Of a DNA stretch of 64,000 nucleotides, positions 26,141-35,951 are shown in pieces. Source of the stretch: Planctomycetota bacterium. Lineage in GTDB: Bacteria; Planctomycetota; B15-G4. The DNA lies in NCBI GenBank assembly GCA_029259745.1, contig JAJDEO010000004.1, forward strand, positions 62,001-126,000, given 5' to 3'. The notes beneath the pieces were generated by a model. The model was not told the origin of the DNA, searched no databases, and saw only the letters and a list, made by a program, of their open reading frames with translations. Each line of letters starts with the position of its first letter. Within the stretch, counting starts at the first letter, position 1. Both the position numbers and the translations under genes were made by a program.

Positions 26141-27346
26141 TTACGCCGCCCCCGTCTTCACCTCGACCGCGGACTCCTCGGGAAACCAGCCCTTCGTCCT
26201 CAGGCAGAATCGGACCAGCGCGAGCATCAGGGGAACCTCGATCAACACGCCGACAACCGTGGCAAGCGCGGCACCCGAGGACAGACCGAAGAGCATCGCT
26301 GCCGTCGCTATCGCGACTTCAAAGTGATTGCTCGCCCCGATCATCGCGGTGGGTGCAGCGTCGGCGTATCGCAGCCCGAACAGACGCGCAAGGCCGTAGC
26401 CGACGAAGAAGATGAGCAAGGTCTGGATCACGAGCGGCACGGCGATCCAGACGATCGTCAGCGGGTTCTCGAGGATCACATCCCCTTTGAATGAGAACAA
26501 CAGCACAAGCGTGAGAAGCAGGGCGCTGATCGTGATCGGCGTGAGGATCGGCAGGAACCGTTGCTTGAACCACTCCTCGCCCTTCGCTGCGAGGATCCAC
26601 TTGCGCGACAAGAACCCTGCGGCCAACGGCAACGCGACGTAGACGCCGATGGACAAGAGCAGCGCCTGCCACGGAACGGGAAGACTCCCGACGCCCAGCA
26701 AGTACCCGCCCAACACACCGTAGAGGACGAGCATGGCAAGGGAGTTGATGGCGACCATCACAAGCGTGTGAGCGTCACTCCCGCGCGCCAGGTAGCCCCA
26801 AACGAGCACCATTGCGGTACATGGCGCGACACCGAGCAAGATGCACCCGGCGAGGTAGCTTCTCCAGAGCGGGATCTCCAACAGCTTTACCCCGTCGTGC
26901 AGCACGACCGAGCCCGCGCCGTAGTTCGCGCCAACGGGGAGATCGAGGCCGAACGGGAGCTTCACCAGATCCGTCGCGTCCGGCCCGATGAACTCGAGGA
27001 AGACCGTGCCCAAGAAGAAAGTCGAGATGGCGAACATCGTGAACGGCTTCACGCACCAGTTCACGAACAAGGTCAACAACACAGGTCGTGTGCTCTTCCC
27101 GGCGGCGACGACTTCCGTGAAGTCGATCTTGACCATGATCGGGTACATCATGAAGAAGAGACAGATCGCGATCGGGATCGACACGACGGGCGCCCCGCCA
27201 ACATCGATGGTGATCCCGTCGAGTGTGCGTGCAAACTCTGGTGCCAAGCGCCCGAGCAAGACTCCCACTGCCATGCAAAGGAACACCCACAGAGTCAGCA
27301 GGCGTTCGAACCCATGCATCTTGCGGTTGGATGTCGTCTCATCCAT
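26141..27346 (-). CDS. arsB: ACR3-family arsenite efflux permease
   Basis: 401 aa with about ten membrane segments. [18 protein letters not shown] contains the conserved Cys of ACR3 transporters, and [17 protein letters not shown] is the second signature. It expels As(III), driven by the proton gradient. It overlaps the end of arsC by eight bases (ATGGATGA), so ArsR, ArsC and ACR3 are coupled in one operon. The family is often named acr3 or arsB; the sequence is ACR3-like and not the NhaD-like ArsB of E. coli. Confidence 0.95.
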   Translation of the reverse strand: MDETTSNRKMHGFERLLTLWVFLCMAVGVLLGRLAPEFARTLDGITIDVGGAPVVSIPIAICLFFMMYPIMVKIDFTEVVAAGKSTRPVLLTLFVNWCVKPFTMFAISTFFLGTVFLEFIGPDATDLVKLPFGLDLPVGANYGAGSVVLHDGVKLLEIPLWRSYLAGCILLGVAPCTAMVLVWGYLARGSDAHTLVMVAINSLAMLVLYGVLGGYLLGVGSLPVPWQALLLSIGVYVALPLAAGFLSRKWILAAKGEEWFKQRFLPILTPITISALLLTLVLLFSFKGDVILENPLTIVWIAVPLVIQTLLIFFVGYGLARLFGLRYADAAPTAMIGASNHFEVAIATAAMLFGLSSGAALATVVGVLIEVPLMLALVRFCLRTKGWFPEESAVEVKTGAA

Positions 27347-27770
27347 GAGCTTGTAACTCCTCCTCGAGCGTCTTGATCCAAGCGCCGATCTCGTCTCTCA
27401 CACGTCGATAGTGTTGCAGCGCGGCTTCTGCCGTCTGTTCCGCCTTGGCCAAGGCTGGAGGGTCGGCGAAGCCGCGATGTTGGATCGTCGCCGCCCCGAG
27501 CCAGAGCGGACACTGCTCGTGTGCATCACCACAGAGCGTGAAAACCCGATCGACTCCGGCGTCGCGGAACTCGGTGGCGGACTTCGAACGATGTTCCGAG
27601 AGATCGATGCCGACTTCGGCCATCACCTCGACGGCCCGGGGATCCACCGTCGCAGGCTCTGAGCCCGCCGACGACACAACGAGCTTGTCGCCGAAGAGAC
27701 GCTTCGCCCAACCTTCGGCCATCTGGCTGCGACACGAGTTTCGCGTGCAGAGGAAGAGGACGTGCTTCAT
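27339..27770 (-). CDS. arsC: Thioredoxin-dependent arsenate reductase
   Basis: 143 aa of the low-molecular-weight phosphatase-like ArsC family. The catalytic loop is CTRNSCRSQ (CX5R), and the two further redox Cys are in [13 protein letters not shown], as in the pI258 enzyme (Cys10-Cys82-Cys89 type). It reduces As(V) to As(III) for export by the downstream ACR3. The start at 27770 overlaps the arsR stop (ATGA); an upstream in-frame Met is less likely. Confidence 0.95.
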   Translation of the reverse strand: MKHVLFLCTRNSCRSQMAEGWAKRLFGDKLVVSSAGSEPATVDPRAVEVMAEVGIDLSEHRSKSATEFRDAGVDRVFTLCGDAHEQCPLWLGAATIQHRGFADPPALAKAEQTAEAALQHYRRVRDEIGAWIKTLEEELQAHG

Positions 27771-28108
27771 GGGATGCACGCCTCGCCATCCGCGCAGGCG
27801 CCATCGGGAGCGCAGAGTTCGGGGCGCCCTTGGCAGCAGTCTTGCGTGAGGAACCCGAGCAGGTCGCGAATCCCGTCGACGCGCAGCGCATACAGGATCG
27901 AGCGCCCCTCGCGGCGCGACTCGATCAATCCCGCTCGCACCAGGTGCGCCAAGTGGAAGGACAGAGTCGGAGGTGGCACGCCCAACTGCTCGGCGATGTC
28001 GCCTGCGGGGACGCTCTCTGAACCGGCTCGGACAAGGAGCCTGAACGCTCGGAGCCGCGACTCGTGAGCGAGCGCCGACAAGGCTGATACGGCGGTTTCG
28101 GTTTCCAT
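27767..28108 (-). CDS. arsR: ArsR-family arsenic-responsive repressor
   Basis: 113 aa winged-helix protein (LSALAHESRLRAFRLLVRAG, GDIAEQLGVPPPTLSFHLAHL, RREGRSILYALR). The usual ELCVCDL metal box is absent. Instead the C-terminus has CC-x5-C (DCCQGRPELC) followed by CAPDGACADGEAC. The CC-x5-C spacing equals that of the As(III) site of Acidithiobacillus ferrooxidans ArsR (Cys95/96/102), so this is an arsenite sensor of that type. The ATG at 28108 lies directly after the promoter-operator. Confidence 0.93.
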   Translation of the reverse strand: METETAVSALSALAHESRLRAFRLLVRAGSESVPAGDIAEQLGVPPPTLSFHLAHLVRAGLIESRREGRSILYALRVDGIRDLLGFLTQDCCQGRPELCAPDGACADGEACIP

Positions 28109-28115
28109 TCTTCTA

Positions 28116-28143
28116 GTAATATCAAAATATAGGACACGGTCAA
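28116..28143 (-). promoter_or_regulatory. Promoter and ArsR operator of the ars operon
   Basis: On the minus strand TTGACC (28143-28138), 16 bp, then TATTAC (28121-28116). The spacer and -10 contain the palindrome-like ATATTTTGATAT (about 28119-28130), the AT-rich dyad expected of an ArsR site. It is strikingly AT-rich for this genome. Confidence 0.65.
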
Positions 28144-28360
28144 CCCCTTGCCGGATGTCAGCATCAGCTCGCTGCGGCGCCGTCGGCTGCGTCACCGCCC
28201 CCCTTCACTCACCCCGCTCCGCTGGACTCGCGCTCATCTGAAACGGGCACGGCCAGCTTTGTGCTGTGGACGGCGAGGAGAGTGCATCCGGACTCACCAC
28301 GTCGTGCAGGCCGTCACATGCGACTCAGGCCGAACGGCGCGGCGTCGTGCGACACCTCGC

Positions 28361-31225
28361 TCATCGCTCGTCGAGAACCTCGAGCTCGATGCGTGCGCGC
28401 AGACCATCGTCTTCGAACGTCACGCCGAACGACGCCCGCTCGATGTCCGTCAGCACGGCCGGCAGGCGCTGCACGGCGATCGGTGCGCCCGGGTGCCCGA
28501 ACACCGTCGACTCCATCGTCTTCGAGGCATCGTTCCAGCGGTACTCGCCTCCGCCGGGACAGAGCAGTTGCCGCGCAAACCAGCGCTCGTGAACGTCGAC
28601 GGGGTCGGTGTCGGGGAAGCGTCGCTGCCACTCGTTGAGGATCGCGAGGTTCGCCCACGAGGCCCGCTGTTGCGTCTCCTCGATGCCGTCGATGAACCGG
28701 GCCGTCGCGAGAATCTTGGGGACATCCAACGAGACGGCCGTGTGCTCACCGAACCACGCGTACGACTCCTGCACCGGATGCGAGGCAGCGCCGTCACCTG
28801 CCTCGCTCGCACGCTCGAGCGAGCGGTCGATCGCGCGGCGGATGACATCCTCGTTGAGGCTGACCGTGAACGAGCCAGGCAGCGTCGTGTAGAAGAGCGC
28901 GTAGTCCGGGGCGCTGCCGTCGGTCTCACCGACGCGCACGTACGTCAGCCCCGAGTGTTCGCGGTTCTCCCACACCGTCATTCCCGGCGCCGCGGAGTCA
29001 CCCAACCCACGCAAGGCCGCCAAGAACGCTGCAAGCTTCAAGCCGCTCACGACTTCGGCCTGAATCCCGATCGGGATGTCGAACCGTTCCGTCGCGAAGT
29101 CGAACGCGTCGTCGGCTGCAGCGAGTTCTTCCCAGTACGAGTCGTCGTCGAAGTAGACGGAGAACGAACCGCCCATCCAGCTGTAGATGTCGACTCCAGG
29201 CATCATCATGCTCGCGATCGCAGTCTCGGGCATGACGGCGAGACGCTGCGGGCTCAGAGCCATCGCGAAGTGTGCGATCGCTTCGGGGTGGCGGTCGCCG
29301 GCATCCGGCTTGATCGCCCCTTCGCTCGTCATGCGGACGAAGCTCTCGTAGTCGCTCTGGACCATGAGCGGACGCACGGTGATGTCGACGGAGAGAGACG
29401 CGTCGCTGTCGCCGAAGCGCACGGCGATGGGATCGAACGTGCGCCATCCGCTTTCGTAACCCTCGCGCCAACGCGTGTAGAGCGACTCTTCTTCGTCCGT
29501 CACGTAGTCGAGGTCGAGCTCGGAGATCGGCGTCGAAAACGCGAGCGTGCCGTAGGCGTCCGACCGCACGTGGCCGTCGTCGATCGCCAACGTTCCCGTC
29601 TCGGGGAGGTCGTTCGGCGTCGCGACCTCGATCGCGTCATCGCCGAGTTCGACGCGGCCGTCGAGCGCCCGCACCGTCACCTCGCTGAGCACGGCGCCGG
29701 CCCGCGCGCGCCGTGACGAACCGATCCGCAGCTGCGGACCACACCAGCGTCGGATCGTCGCATCGGACAAGATCAACAGCGCCGTCTCGCGCGCATCGCC
29801 GCGCTCGTAGCGATCGCGGAAGAAGGTGTACTCGTCGAGATCGCTCAACACGGCGACCGCGCCACTCGCCGCCGCGGCGATGCGCTCGAGCTGCACGAGC
29901 GAGTTCGTGACGACGACATGGCCTGCGACCTTCGCCGCGTAGCTCGACACGGTGCGGTCGGCGTTGCGAAGCCCCGTGTAGGCCACGTCGGCGACATCAC
30001 CCCGCAGCTCTTCGACGTCACCTTCACTCGCGGCCGACGCCGCGATGCGCGCCGTGATCACTGTGAACGCGAGATCGACATCGCCGGTTTCGAAGACGAG
30101 CGCGACGTCGGAGCCCACTCGGAAGTACGAGTCGCCGCCCGTCAGCGCCACGCTCTTGATGAGTTGCGGGCCCACCAGACGCGCGAAGTCGTCGAGCGGC
30201 AGCCCGAGCTGATGCTCGTAGCGCGCAAGCGTCATGGCGCTTTGCGACCGTCGCTCCCACTGGCGACCGAGTGATGCAACGACGGCGTCGAGCGAGTCGG
30301 CGGCATCGACGAGCGCGTCGAACGACGGGAAGAACACGACGTGCTGATCCGCGGGGAGCATCGAGGCGAGCGGGTCGAGCTCAGGCTCGAGGCCTTCGAT
30401 GAAGGGAGACCAGTCGTAGTCCGTCACGGTGATCCCGCGGATGTCGTCGATGGACACCGTCGCGTCGGCGTCGGCGCCGAAGGGCAGCAGTCGATCGAGT
30501 GCCAAGGTCTCCGAGACCGCGCGCCCGCCCGAGAAGAGCTGGAACGTCTCCTGGAGCTGAGCCGCTGCCTGGGTGGCCGGTCCCTCGTTCGGTGTGAGCT
30601 CGACGCCCGCCTCGCCCAGGAGCGTGCGCGCGTGATCGAGCTGCGAGCGGTACCAGGCCGCACCGGCGTCGCCGTTGTCGAGATGGATGCGAGCGCGTTC
30701 GGCGACGACATCGAGCCACTCGCCCCGCGCGTCGGCCGTGAAGCTGCCGGCGGGAACAACGAAGTCCGCGGCGACCTCACCGACGCCGTTGCCCGCATCG
30801 ACGAAGATGCGCCCCTGCACGTCACGCGGCTCGACGAGTCGGACTGCGATCCGCGTCAAGCCGAACGACCGCCAAACGTTGCGCGCGGGCGCCGCCGTGA
30901 CCTCACCGTCACCGGCAATCCATGCCCGCGGCAACGTGCTGCGCCAGCCGCGTCGCTCGAACTCGATGGAGGAGCTCGAACGCGTGATGTCCGCTAGCGT
31001 CCCCATGCGCACGCCGTCGGTTTCGAAGATCGGGTCGGCGATGACGAGCTCGTCGAAGCGTGCCACGAAGTAGACGTGACCGTCCGACTCGACGGACGCC
31101 GCCGGATCGTCCTCGGTACTCGATGCCGTCGGAGCCGTCTCCGTGGCAACCGGCTCCGTGGCGTCCTGCCCCACCAGTGCCTGCGTCGTCGCGAGTGCAA
31201 CCAAGATCGAACTGAGCCACTTCAT
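28361..31225 (-). CDS. Large secreted protein of unknown function
   Basis: 954 aa with signal peptide (WLSSILVALATTQALVGQ). The mature part begins acidic and Thr/Ala-rich, then has long mixed alpha/beta sequence with no recognised domain. Notable segments are WRSTLPRAWIAG, FVDAGNGVGEVAADFVVP, PADQHVVFFPSFDALVDAAD and YSWMGGSFSVYFDDDSYWEEL. The middle, with VVFFPSFDALVDAADSLD and later VVTNSLVQLERIA, resembles large planctomycete proteins of unknown role; I cannot name a family. It is monocistronic. The start is set at the signal peptide although the frame stays open far upstream. Confidence 0.7.
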   Translation of the reverse strand: MKWLSSILVALATTQALVGQDATEPVATETAPTASSTEDDPAASVESDGHVYFVARFDELVIADPIFETDGVRMGTLADITRSSSSIEFERRGWRSTLPRAWIAGDGEVTAAPARNVWRSFGLTRIAVRLVEPRDVQGRIFVDAGNGVGEVAADFVVPAGSFTADARGEWLDVVAERARIHLDNGDAGAAWYRSQLDHARTLLGEAGVELTPNEGPATQAAAQLQETFQLFSGGRAVSETLALDRLLPFGADADATVSIDDIRGITVTDYDWSPFIEGLEPELDPLASMLPADQHVVFFPSFDALVDAADSLDAVVASLGRQWERRSQSAMTLARYEHQLGLPLDDFARLVGPQLIKSVALTGGDSYFRVGSDVALVFETGDVDLAFTVITARIAASAASEGDVEELRGDVADVAYTGLRNADRTVSSYAAKVAGHVVVTNSLVQLERIAAAASGAVAVLSDLDEYTFFRDRYERGDARETALLILSDATIRRWCGPQLRIGSSRRARAGAVLSEVTVRALDGRVELGDDAIEVATPNDLPETGTLAIDDGHVRSDAYGTLAFSTPISELDLDYVTDEEESLYTRWREGYESGWRTFDPIAVRFGDSDASLSVDITVRPLMVQSDYESFVRMTSEGAIKPDAGDRHPEAIAHFAMALSPQRLAVMPETAIASMMMPGVDIYSWMGGSFSVYFDDDSYWEELAAADDAFDFATERFDIPIGIQAEVVSGLKLAAFLAALRGLGDSAAPGMTVWENREHSGLTYVRVGETDGSAPDYALFYTTLPGSFTVSLNEDVIRRAIDRSLERASEAGDGAASHPVQESYAWFGEHTAVSLDVPKILATARFIDGIEETQQRASWANLAILNEWQRRFPDTDPVDVHERWFARQLLCPGGGEYRWNDASKTMESTVFGHPGAPIAVQRLPAVLTDIERASFGVTFEDDGLRARIELEVLDER

Positions 31226-31853
31226 CCCTGCTCTCCGCATGGCTCTCGGCCGTCCCGAGAACGGTGACATGAACCGGCGCTCCGCGTCCCGCGCCTCCCG
31301 CCATGATGCACCCACGCTCTTGGGGAGAGGTGTGGCATCGGCAAGACTCGTGAGCTCGATGGGCTTGTGTGCGCGCGCTTCACGGTCGACCGAGCCCCGC
31401 AACGGCGATGCCGAAAGGTCCACGGGCAAACTCGGCGCTTTCATGGCGTGCAGGGCTGCGACGGCGGCAAGTCGAGTCGTTCTAACGCGGGCACCGTTCT
31501 TCCTCATCGGTGCCACGCCGGCATGTCTAGCGAGCCGTAAGTCGGGGACGCGGCCCCGGTGACGACTTCGTCGCCCGCCGCTCGCAGGCATCACCTGGTC
31601 AACCCACGACGTTCTCGTCGCGGCTCAGCTTTCGAACGCACCGCGTGCTACCGTCGGACATGCCCGTTTCCCAACGGAAGACCTGCGAGAAACGCCTTGG
31701 CGAGACGTCTACAGCGATGTCACGTGGGCGGTTTGCGGAGCCCTCGACATCTGAGGTTGCAACGGTTCGCGTCACGCCAAATCCCTCTAAGGCGTAGACG
31801 GCGCGACCGCTGTGCAATCTTTGTTTTCGCTCAGAAAACACCCCCGCAGCGAA
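31226..31853. other. Divergent intergenic region (about 630 bp)
   Basis: Lies between the divergent starts at 31225 and 31886. Open frames here are extensions of neighbouring frames and lack ribosome sites. It must hold two promoters; the right end is AT-richer (TTTGTTTTCGCTCAGAAAAC near 31819-31838). No gene is supported. Confidence 0.45.
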
Positions 31854-31880
31854 CAACTCCAAGCATCCCCTTTGGAGTTG
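31854..31880 (+). promoter_or_regulatory. Hairpin with the SD of the secreted protein gene
   Basis: CAACTCCAA / GCATCCCCT / TTGGAGTTG, a perfect 9-bp stem. GGAG on the 3' arm is the only SD for ATG 31886. Confidence 0.5.
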
Positions 31881-31885
31881 AAACC

Positions 31886-33754
31886 ATGTTCACTGCATCT
31901 CTCAGCCGCTTCGGCTTCGTCGCTCTCGCCTCCGGTCTTCTCGGCGCGAGCCTGTTCTCGTCACCTGCCGCCGCCCAGGGCTCGAGCCTCATGGCGTCGC
32001 CCGCCCAGGCGCAGGGTGGACCGCCGACGATCTTCGGCGTGCGCCCTCAACCGCTCGGCACCGCGACGCTCGCCGTCGAGACCGACCCCACCGGCAAGAA
32101 GAAGCTGAAGGTCTCGAACCTCGGCAGCAGCGGCTGCGACGGCTTCAGCATCGCACCCGGCGGAGGCGGGTCGGGCGGCATCGACACCCTGCTCCTCTCG
32201 CTCGAGGCGATCTCGCCGAGCGCCGGCAACGACGCCACCGTGGTCACGGAGTTCTTCGGCCCCGTCAACGGCGGCCCCGTGCAGAAGCTCGTGACCTACA
32301 CGTCGCAGTCGTCGACCGACCCGATCGAAGGCATCAGCTGGCACACGACCGCCGACTTCTCGTCGCTCGGTGCGCAGACACTCACGATCACGGGCCACAA
32401 CTTCGGCTCGCAGGCTTTCAAGTACGACGACGTCGGGTCGGACATCGGCTGCGGCACGAAGGCCTCGGCCGGGATCATCTACTTCACGGCCGACGACGGC
32501 ACGCGGATCTGCTCGATGGGCAGCAAGCCCGTCGTCGTCAAACCAGCGATCGTCAACGGCGGTGGATCAGGACCAGGAGTCGGAGTCAGCGCGGAAGTGT
32601 CGGTCTACGACTTCTCGCCGAACTGCCCGCTCATCCCCTGCGACTTCGAAATCACGAGCGTCGAGATGCGCTTCACGGACACCGAAGACGTCTCGCTCAC
32701 GGGCTTCGAGCAGAAGATCCTCGGCGCCTTCGCCACGGGCATCGACGAAACCATCGTGGCGAAGTCCAACGCGGTGATGCGCGTGAGCAACCTCGGCTCG
32801 TCGGGTTGTGACGGCGTGAGCATCGACCCCGGCGGCCCCGGTGTGTTGGGTGAACAGATCGCCGAGGTGCTGCTCGACATCAACGTGCTGAGCAGCGGAC
32901 TCCCCATCACGCCCGGCACGATCATCAAGACGGAGGCCGAACTCGAGATCAGTGGGAAGCCGATGGCCAAGCCGGTGAGTTGGGAAGCCGAGTGCATCGG
33001 CCCGGGCATCCCCGACATCCTGCGCGTCGACTGTGGGTCGAGCACCCTGCCACTCGTCTGGGAAGTCGAAGGCGAACTCTCCGGTATCGCGGTGGTCAGC
33101 GCCGATCCGACGACGGCGGGATTTGCCGTCGACCAGTTCTTCGTCCTTCTCGATGACATCGCCTTCTCGACGGATACCACCGGCGCCAAGGCGCTCAGCG
33201 CCTCCTTCACGCAGCCGACATCGCTGTACGTCAACGGCGTGCCGCACACCGTCGACAACGTGCGGGTCGTGATCGACGAGTCGGACGCCTGGCGCGTCAC
33301 GCACCTCGACCGCATCAATGTGCAGACGAAGGACATCCCGGAGTTCACGATCGCCTCGATCCCGCAGTCGTCGAGCGCCTTCCAAAACCTCGGCCACCTC
33401 AAGAGCAACGGCCACGTCACTGTGCTGAAGGGCCCGCTCACCGGTGGCGGTACGCTCGAGCAAGGAGCGCTCGGCGGACTGATGCTGCGCGACGCCCCGC
33501 CGTCGGCGCCGGCACTGATCTTCATCGGGCTCGAGGCGAACCCGCTGCCTTTCAAGGGCGGCAAGCTCGTCCCCCTTCCCGCGATCCTGCAGCTCAGCTT
33601 GCCGACGAGTGCAGCCGGTGAGATCGACCTGCCGTTCGCATGGCCGGGCGGCATCCCGAGCGCCTTCGAGCTCGTCTTCCAGTACGCGGCGCAGGATCTG
33701 CAGTCGCCCGAGAAGGTCTGGCTCTCCAACGCCATGCGCCTCACGACACCCTGA
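31886..33754 (+). CDS. Secreted protein with duplicated VSNLGSSGCDG module and FKGG C-terminal module
   Basis: 622 aa with signal peptide (LASGLLGASLFSSPAAAQ). Two copies of KVSNLGSSGCDGFSI-like sequence (about residues 75-90 and 297-312) start two related beta-rich halves, so there is an internal duplication. Each half has a Gly-rich turn (PGGGGSGG, PGGPGVLG). The last 85 residues have LPFKGGKLVPLPAIL, the shared C-terminal module. No enzymatic motif is seen. It is followed by a perfect terminator palindrome. It is probably a cell-surface or secreted structural protein. Confidence 0.75.
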   Translation: MFTASLSRFGFVALASGLLGASLFSSPAAAQGSSLMASPAQAQGGPPTIFGVRPQPLGTATLAVETDPTGKKKLKVSNLGSSGCDGFSIAPGGGGSGGIDTLLLSLEAISPSAGNDATVVTEFFGPVNGGPVQKLVTYTSQSSTDPIEGISWHTTADFSSLGAQTLTITGHNFGSQAFKYDDVGSDIGCGTKASAGIIYFTADDGTRICSMGSKPVVVKPAIVNGGGSGPGVGVSAEVSVYDFSPNCPLIPCDFEITSVEMRFTDTEDVSLTGFEQKILGAFATGIDETIVAKSNAVMRVSNLGSSGCDGVSIDPGGPGVLGEQIAEVLLDINVLSSGLPITPGTIIKTEAELEISGKPMAKPVSWEAECIGPGIPDILRVDCGSSTLPLVWEVEGELSGIAVVSADPTTAGFAVDQFFVLLDDIAFSTDTTGAKALSASFTQPTSLYVNGVPHTVDNVRVVIDESDAWRVTHLDRINVQTKDIPEFTIASIPQSSSAFQNLGHLKSNGHVTVLKGPLTGGGTLEQGALGGLMLRDAPPSAPALIFIGLEANPLPFKGGKLVPLPAILQLSLPTSAAGEIDLPFAWPGGIPSAFELVFQYAAQDLQSPEKVWLSNAMRLTTP

Positions 33755-33794
33755 GCACCCATGTTGCAGGGGACCCGGCGTCGATCCGTCGGGC

Positions 33795-33830
33795 GAGCTC
33801 CCCGCGAAGCGCGCGCTTCGCGGGGAGCTC
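33795..33830. terminator. Perfect 36-bp palindrome, bidirectional terminator
   Basis: GAGCTCCCCGCGAAGCGC followed immediately by its exact complement, then TTTC. It sits between the convergent ends at 33754 and 33849. Confidence 0.75.
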
Positions 33831-33848
33831 TTTCACATCACGGAGAGC

Positions 33849-35195
33849 TCAGACCATGCTGCGGATGTCGTGCCCCGACGTGGGGAACGCGAGTGGTGCG
33901 GCTTTCAGCTGCGAGGCTGTGATGCCAGCGCGCATCGCGAGCGCGAAGAGGTTGATGACCTCGTCGGCCGCAGGACCGAGCAGGTGTGCGCCGAGGATCT
34001 CGTCGGTTTCGCGGTGGACGAGGACCTTGTAGCGCGCCGTGTCCGCGCAGACCTTGCGCACGCTACCGAAGCGCGACCAGTCACCCTCGCGAACGTCGAC
34101 AACGTCTGGATCGTCGAGTTCGGAGATGTTGCGGCCGACGCGCGCAAGACGCGGGATCGTGAAGACCGCGCCCGCGACGCCGACGAGGTCAGGGCGACGC
34201 TCATCGCGCCCGGCGATCAGGTTCTCCGTGATGGCGTGAGCGTGAGCGTTCGCGACGGGCGTCAGCGCCGGCGATTCCGAGGCGACGCAGTCACCGGCGG
34301 CCAGCACGCGCGGGTTCGACGGCGAGCGCATGAAGTCGTCGACGAGGACGCCGTGTTTGTCGTGGTCGACTCCGGCGGCGTCGAGGTCGAGTCCGTCGAG
34401 CGAGGGCACGCGCCCTGCGCCATGCACGACACCGTCGACGTGGGCTTCGTCGCCGCTCTCGGACGTCACCCGGAACGTCCCGTCGGCTTCGGCGCGCACA
34501 GCCGCCACGCGCGTCGAGGCCTTCACGTCGGCCCCGAGACCGCGCGTGACCTCGACGAGCGCAGCGACGTGGTCGGCATCGAAGCCGCCGAGTGGGCGAG
34601 CGTCGCTACCCCAGATCGTCACGTGGGATCCGGCACGCAAAGCCACGTGCGCGAACTCGAACGAGATGTAGCCGGCGCCGACGAAGAGCAGACGCTTCGG
34701 GAGGTCGGAAAGCGTCAGGAAGACGTCGTTCGTGATGACGTGCTCGGCGCCCTCGATGTCGAGTGGACGCGGTTTTGCACCCGTCGCGATGACGACGTGC
34801 TCGGGTTCGAGCGTCCGGTCGTCGACGACGATCCGCGACGGCGAGACGAAGCGCGGCCGTCCGACGATGATCTCGACGCCGGCCTTCTCGAGCTTGCCGC
34901 GGCTCTTGTCGGGAACGGGTTCCGTGAACGTCTTCTCGAACGCGATCAACTCGCGCCAGTCGATGCGGACGTTCGCCGCGCGCACGAGCTTGCCCTCAGC
35001 CCGGCGCACGCGGTCGACGAGCTCGGCGGCATCCACGAGCACCTTCTTCGGGTTGCACCCGCGCAGCGCGCACGTCCCACCGACTTCACGCGCTTCGACG
35101 ATCACGACACGTTGACCGGCCTTCGCGCAGCGCGTCGCGATGCTGGCGCCGGCTGGCCCCGTGCCAAGGACGACAAGATCGATGGCGTCAGTCAC
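33849..35195 (-). CDS. Class I flavin disulfide reductase (dihydrolipoyl dehydrogenase-like)
   Basis: 448 aa. FAD site GTGPAGASIATRCAKAG near the N-terminus, redox disulfide GGTCALRGCNPKKVL (C-x4-C), NAD(P) site LLFVGAGYISFEFAHVALRAG, and second FAD motif VLAAGDCVAS. The C-terminal dimer interface segment lacks the usual HP-T/E motif of glutathione and lipoamide reductases (it reads AFPTSGHDIRS), so the substrate is uncertain; a thiol, metal or quinone is possible. Its start overlaps the stop of the AhpD-like gene (ATGA), suggesting a redox pair. Confidence 0.85.
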   Translation of the reverse strand: MTDAIDLVVLGTGPAGASIATRCAKAGQRVVIVEAREVGGTCALRGCNPKKVLVDAAELVDRVRRAEGKLVRAANVRIDWRELIAFEKTFTEPVPDKSRGKLEKAGVEIIVGRPRFVSPSRIVVDDRTLEPEHVVIATGAKPRPLDIEGAEHVITNDVFLTLSDLPKRLLFVGAGYISFEFAHVALRAGSHVTIWGSDARPLGGFDADHVAALVEVTRGLGADVKASTRVAAVRAEADGTFRVTSESGDEAHVDGVVHGAGRVPSLDGLDLDAAGVDHDKHGVLVDDFMRSPSNPRVLAAGDCVASESPALTPVANAHAHAITENLIAGRDERRPDLVGVAGAVFTIPRLARVGRNISELDDPDVVDVREGDWSRFGSVRKVCADTARYKVLVHRETDEILGAHLLGPAADEVINLFALAMRAGITASQLKAAPLAFPTSGHDIRSMV

Positions 35196-35707
35196 GGGAG
35201 TTCGATGCCGAGGCCGTGGTTCACGCGGTTCGTGAAGTTCGCGAGCGCGACGGTTGCCGCAAGGCTCACGAGCGCCTTGTCACTGAGCATGCTCTTCACG
35301 CGACCGACGGTTTCGTCGCTCACGTCCGCCGTCTTCGTGAGTTCCTCCGCGTAGGCGAGGACGGCCTTCTCGTCGTCGTCGAACAGATCGCTCTGGCGCC
35401 AGTTGGCGATCTCACCGACCTGCTCCTTCGAAGCTCCTTCGTTGACGGCCTTCTTGGAATGGTAATGCGCGCAGTAGTCACACTCGTTGACGCGCGAGGC
35501 GCACAAGTACGCGAGTTCGCGCAGCTTCGGGTCGAGATCGTTGGCGATGCCCTGGTCGATCTTGGTGACGCCTTCGAGCACGGACGGCTGGTGCGCCAGC
35601 GTCGAGAAGATGTTGAAGGACTGGCCGTGCTTCTCTTCGATGGCCTCGAGGATCGGCTTGGCATCGGCAGGCGCATCGGCGAGCGCGAGCGGGGAGACGT
35701 GTGGCAT
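35192..35707 (-). CDS. Carboxymuconolactone decarboxylase/AhpD-like protein
   Basis: 171 aa. The AhpD core is clear: LRELAYLCASRVNECDYCAHYHSK with the CxxC plus His (active-site motif E-x7-C-x2-C-x3-H) and NFTNRVNHGLGIELP at the end, as in peroxidase-related members. Such proteins reduce alkyl hydroperoxides with a reductase partner. The next gene, a flavin disulfide reductase, overlaps by four bases, so the two probably form a small antioxidant system. ATG 35707 has no strong SD. Confidence 0.88.
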   Translation of the reverse strand: MPHVSPLALADAPADAKPILEAIEEKHGQSFNIFSTLAHQPSVLEGVTKIDQGIANDLDPKLRELAYLCASRVNECDYCAHYHSKKAVNEGASKEQVGEIANWRQSDLFDDDEKAVLAYAEELTKTADVSDETVGRVKSMLSDKALVSLAATVALANFTNRVNHGLGIELP

Positions 35708-35951
35708 GGCTGGGGTCCGGGCAGGGAAGTGTCGCTGCGTGACGGACGCTCTTCCGAAAACGTCTGAACGCCACGCGCTTGAACAACCTGTGGCAAACGC
35801 CGTGCCGAAGGTCTTTGACCGCTCATAACGATTTCCGACGCCTCAGCCTCCGGCAAAGTGCACAAAGGTGCTCCCCCGACCACTGCGCCTGGATGCGGGC
35901 TGCAAGTGGAGGCTTCCGTGGGGCTTGCATTTGTCTTACTCGGGATATTGA
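35708..35951. other. Intergenic DNA before the ATPase remnant
   Basis: About 240 bp containing the promoter of the AhpD-like gene. No gene is seen. Confidence 0.35.
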
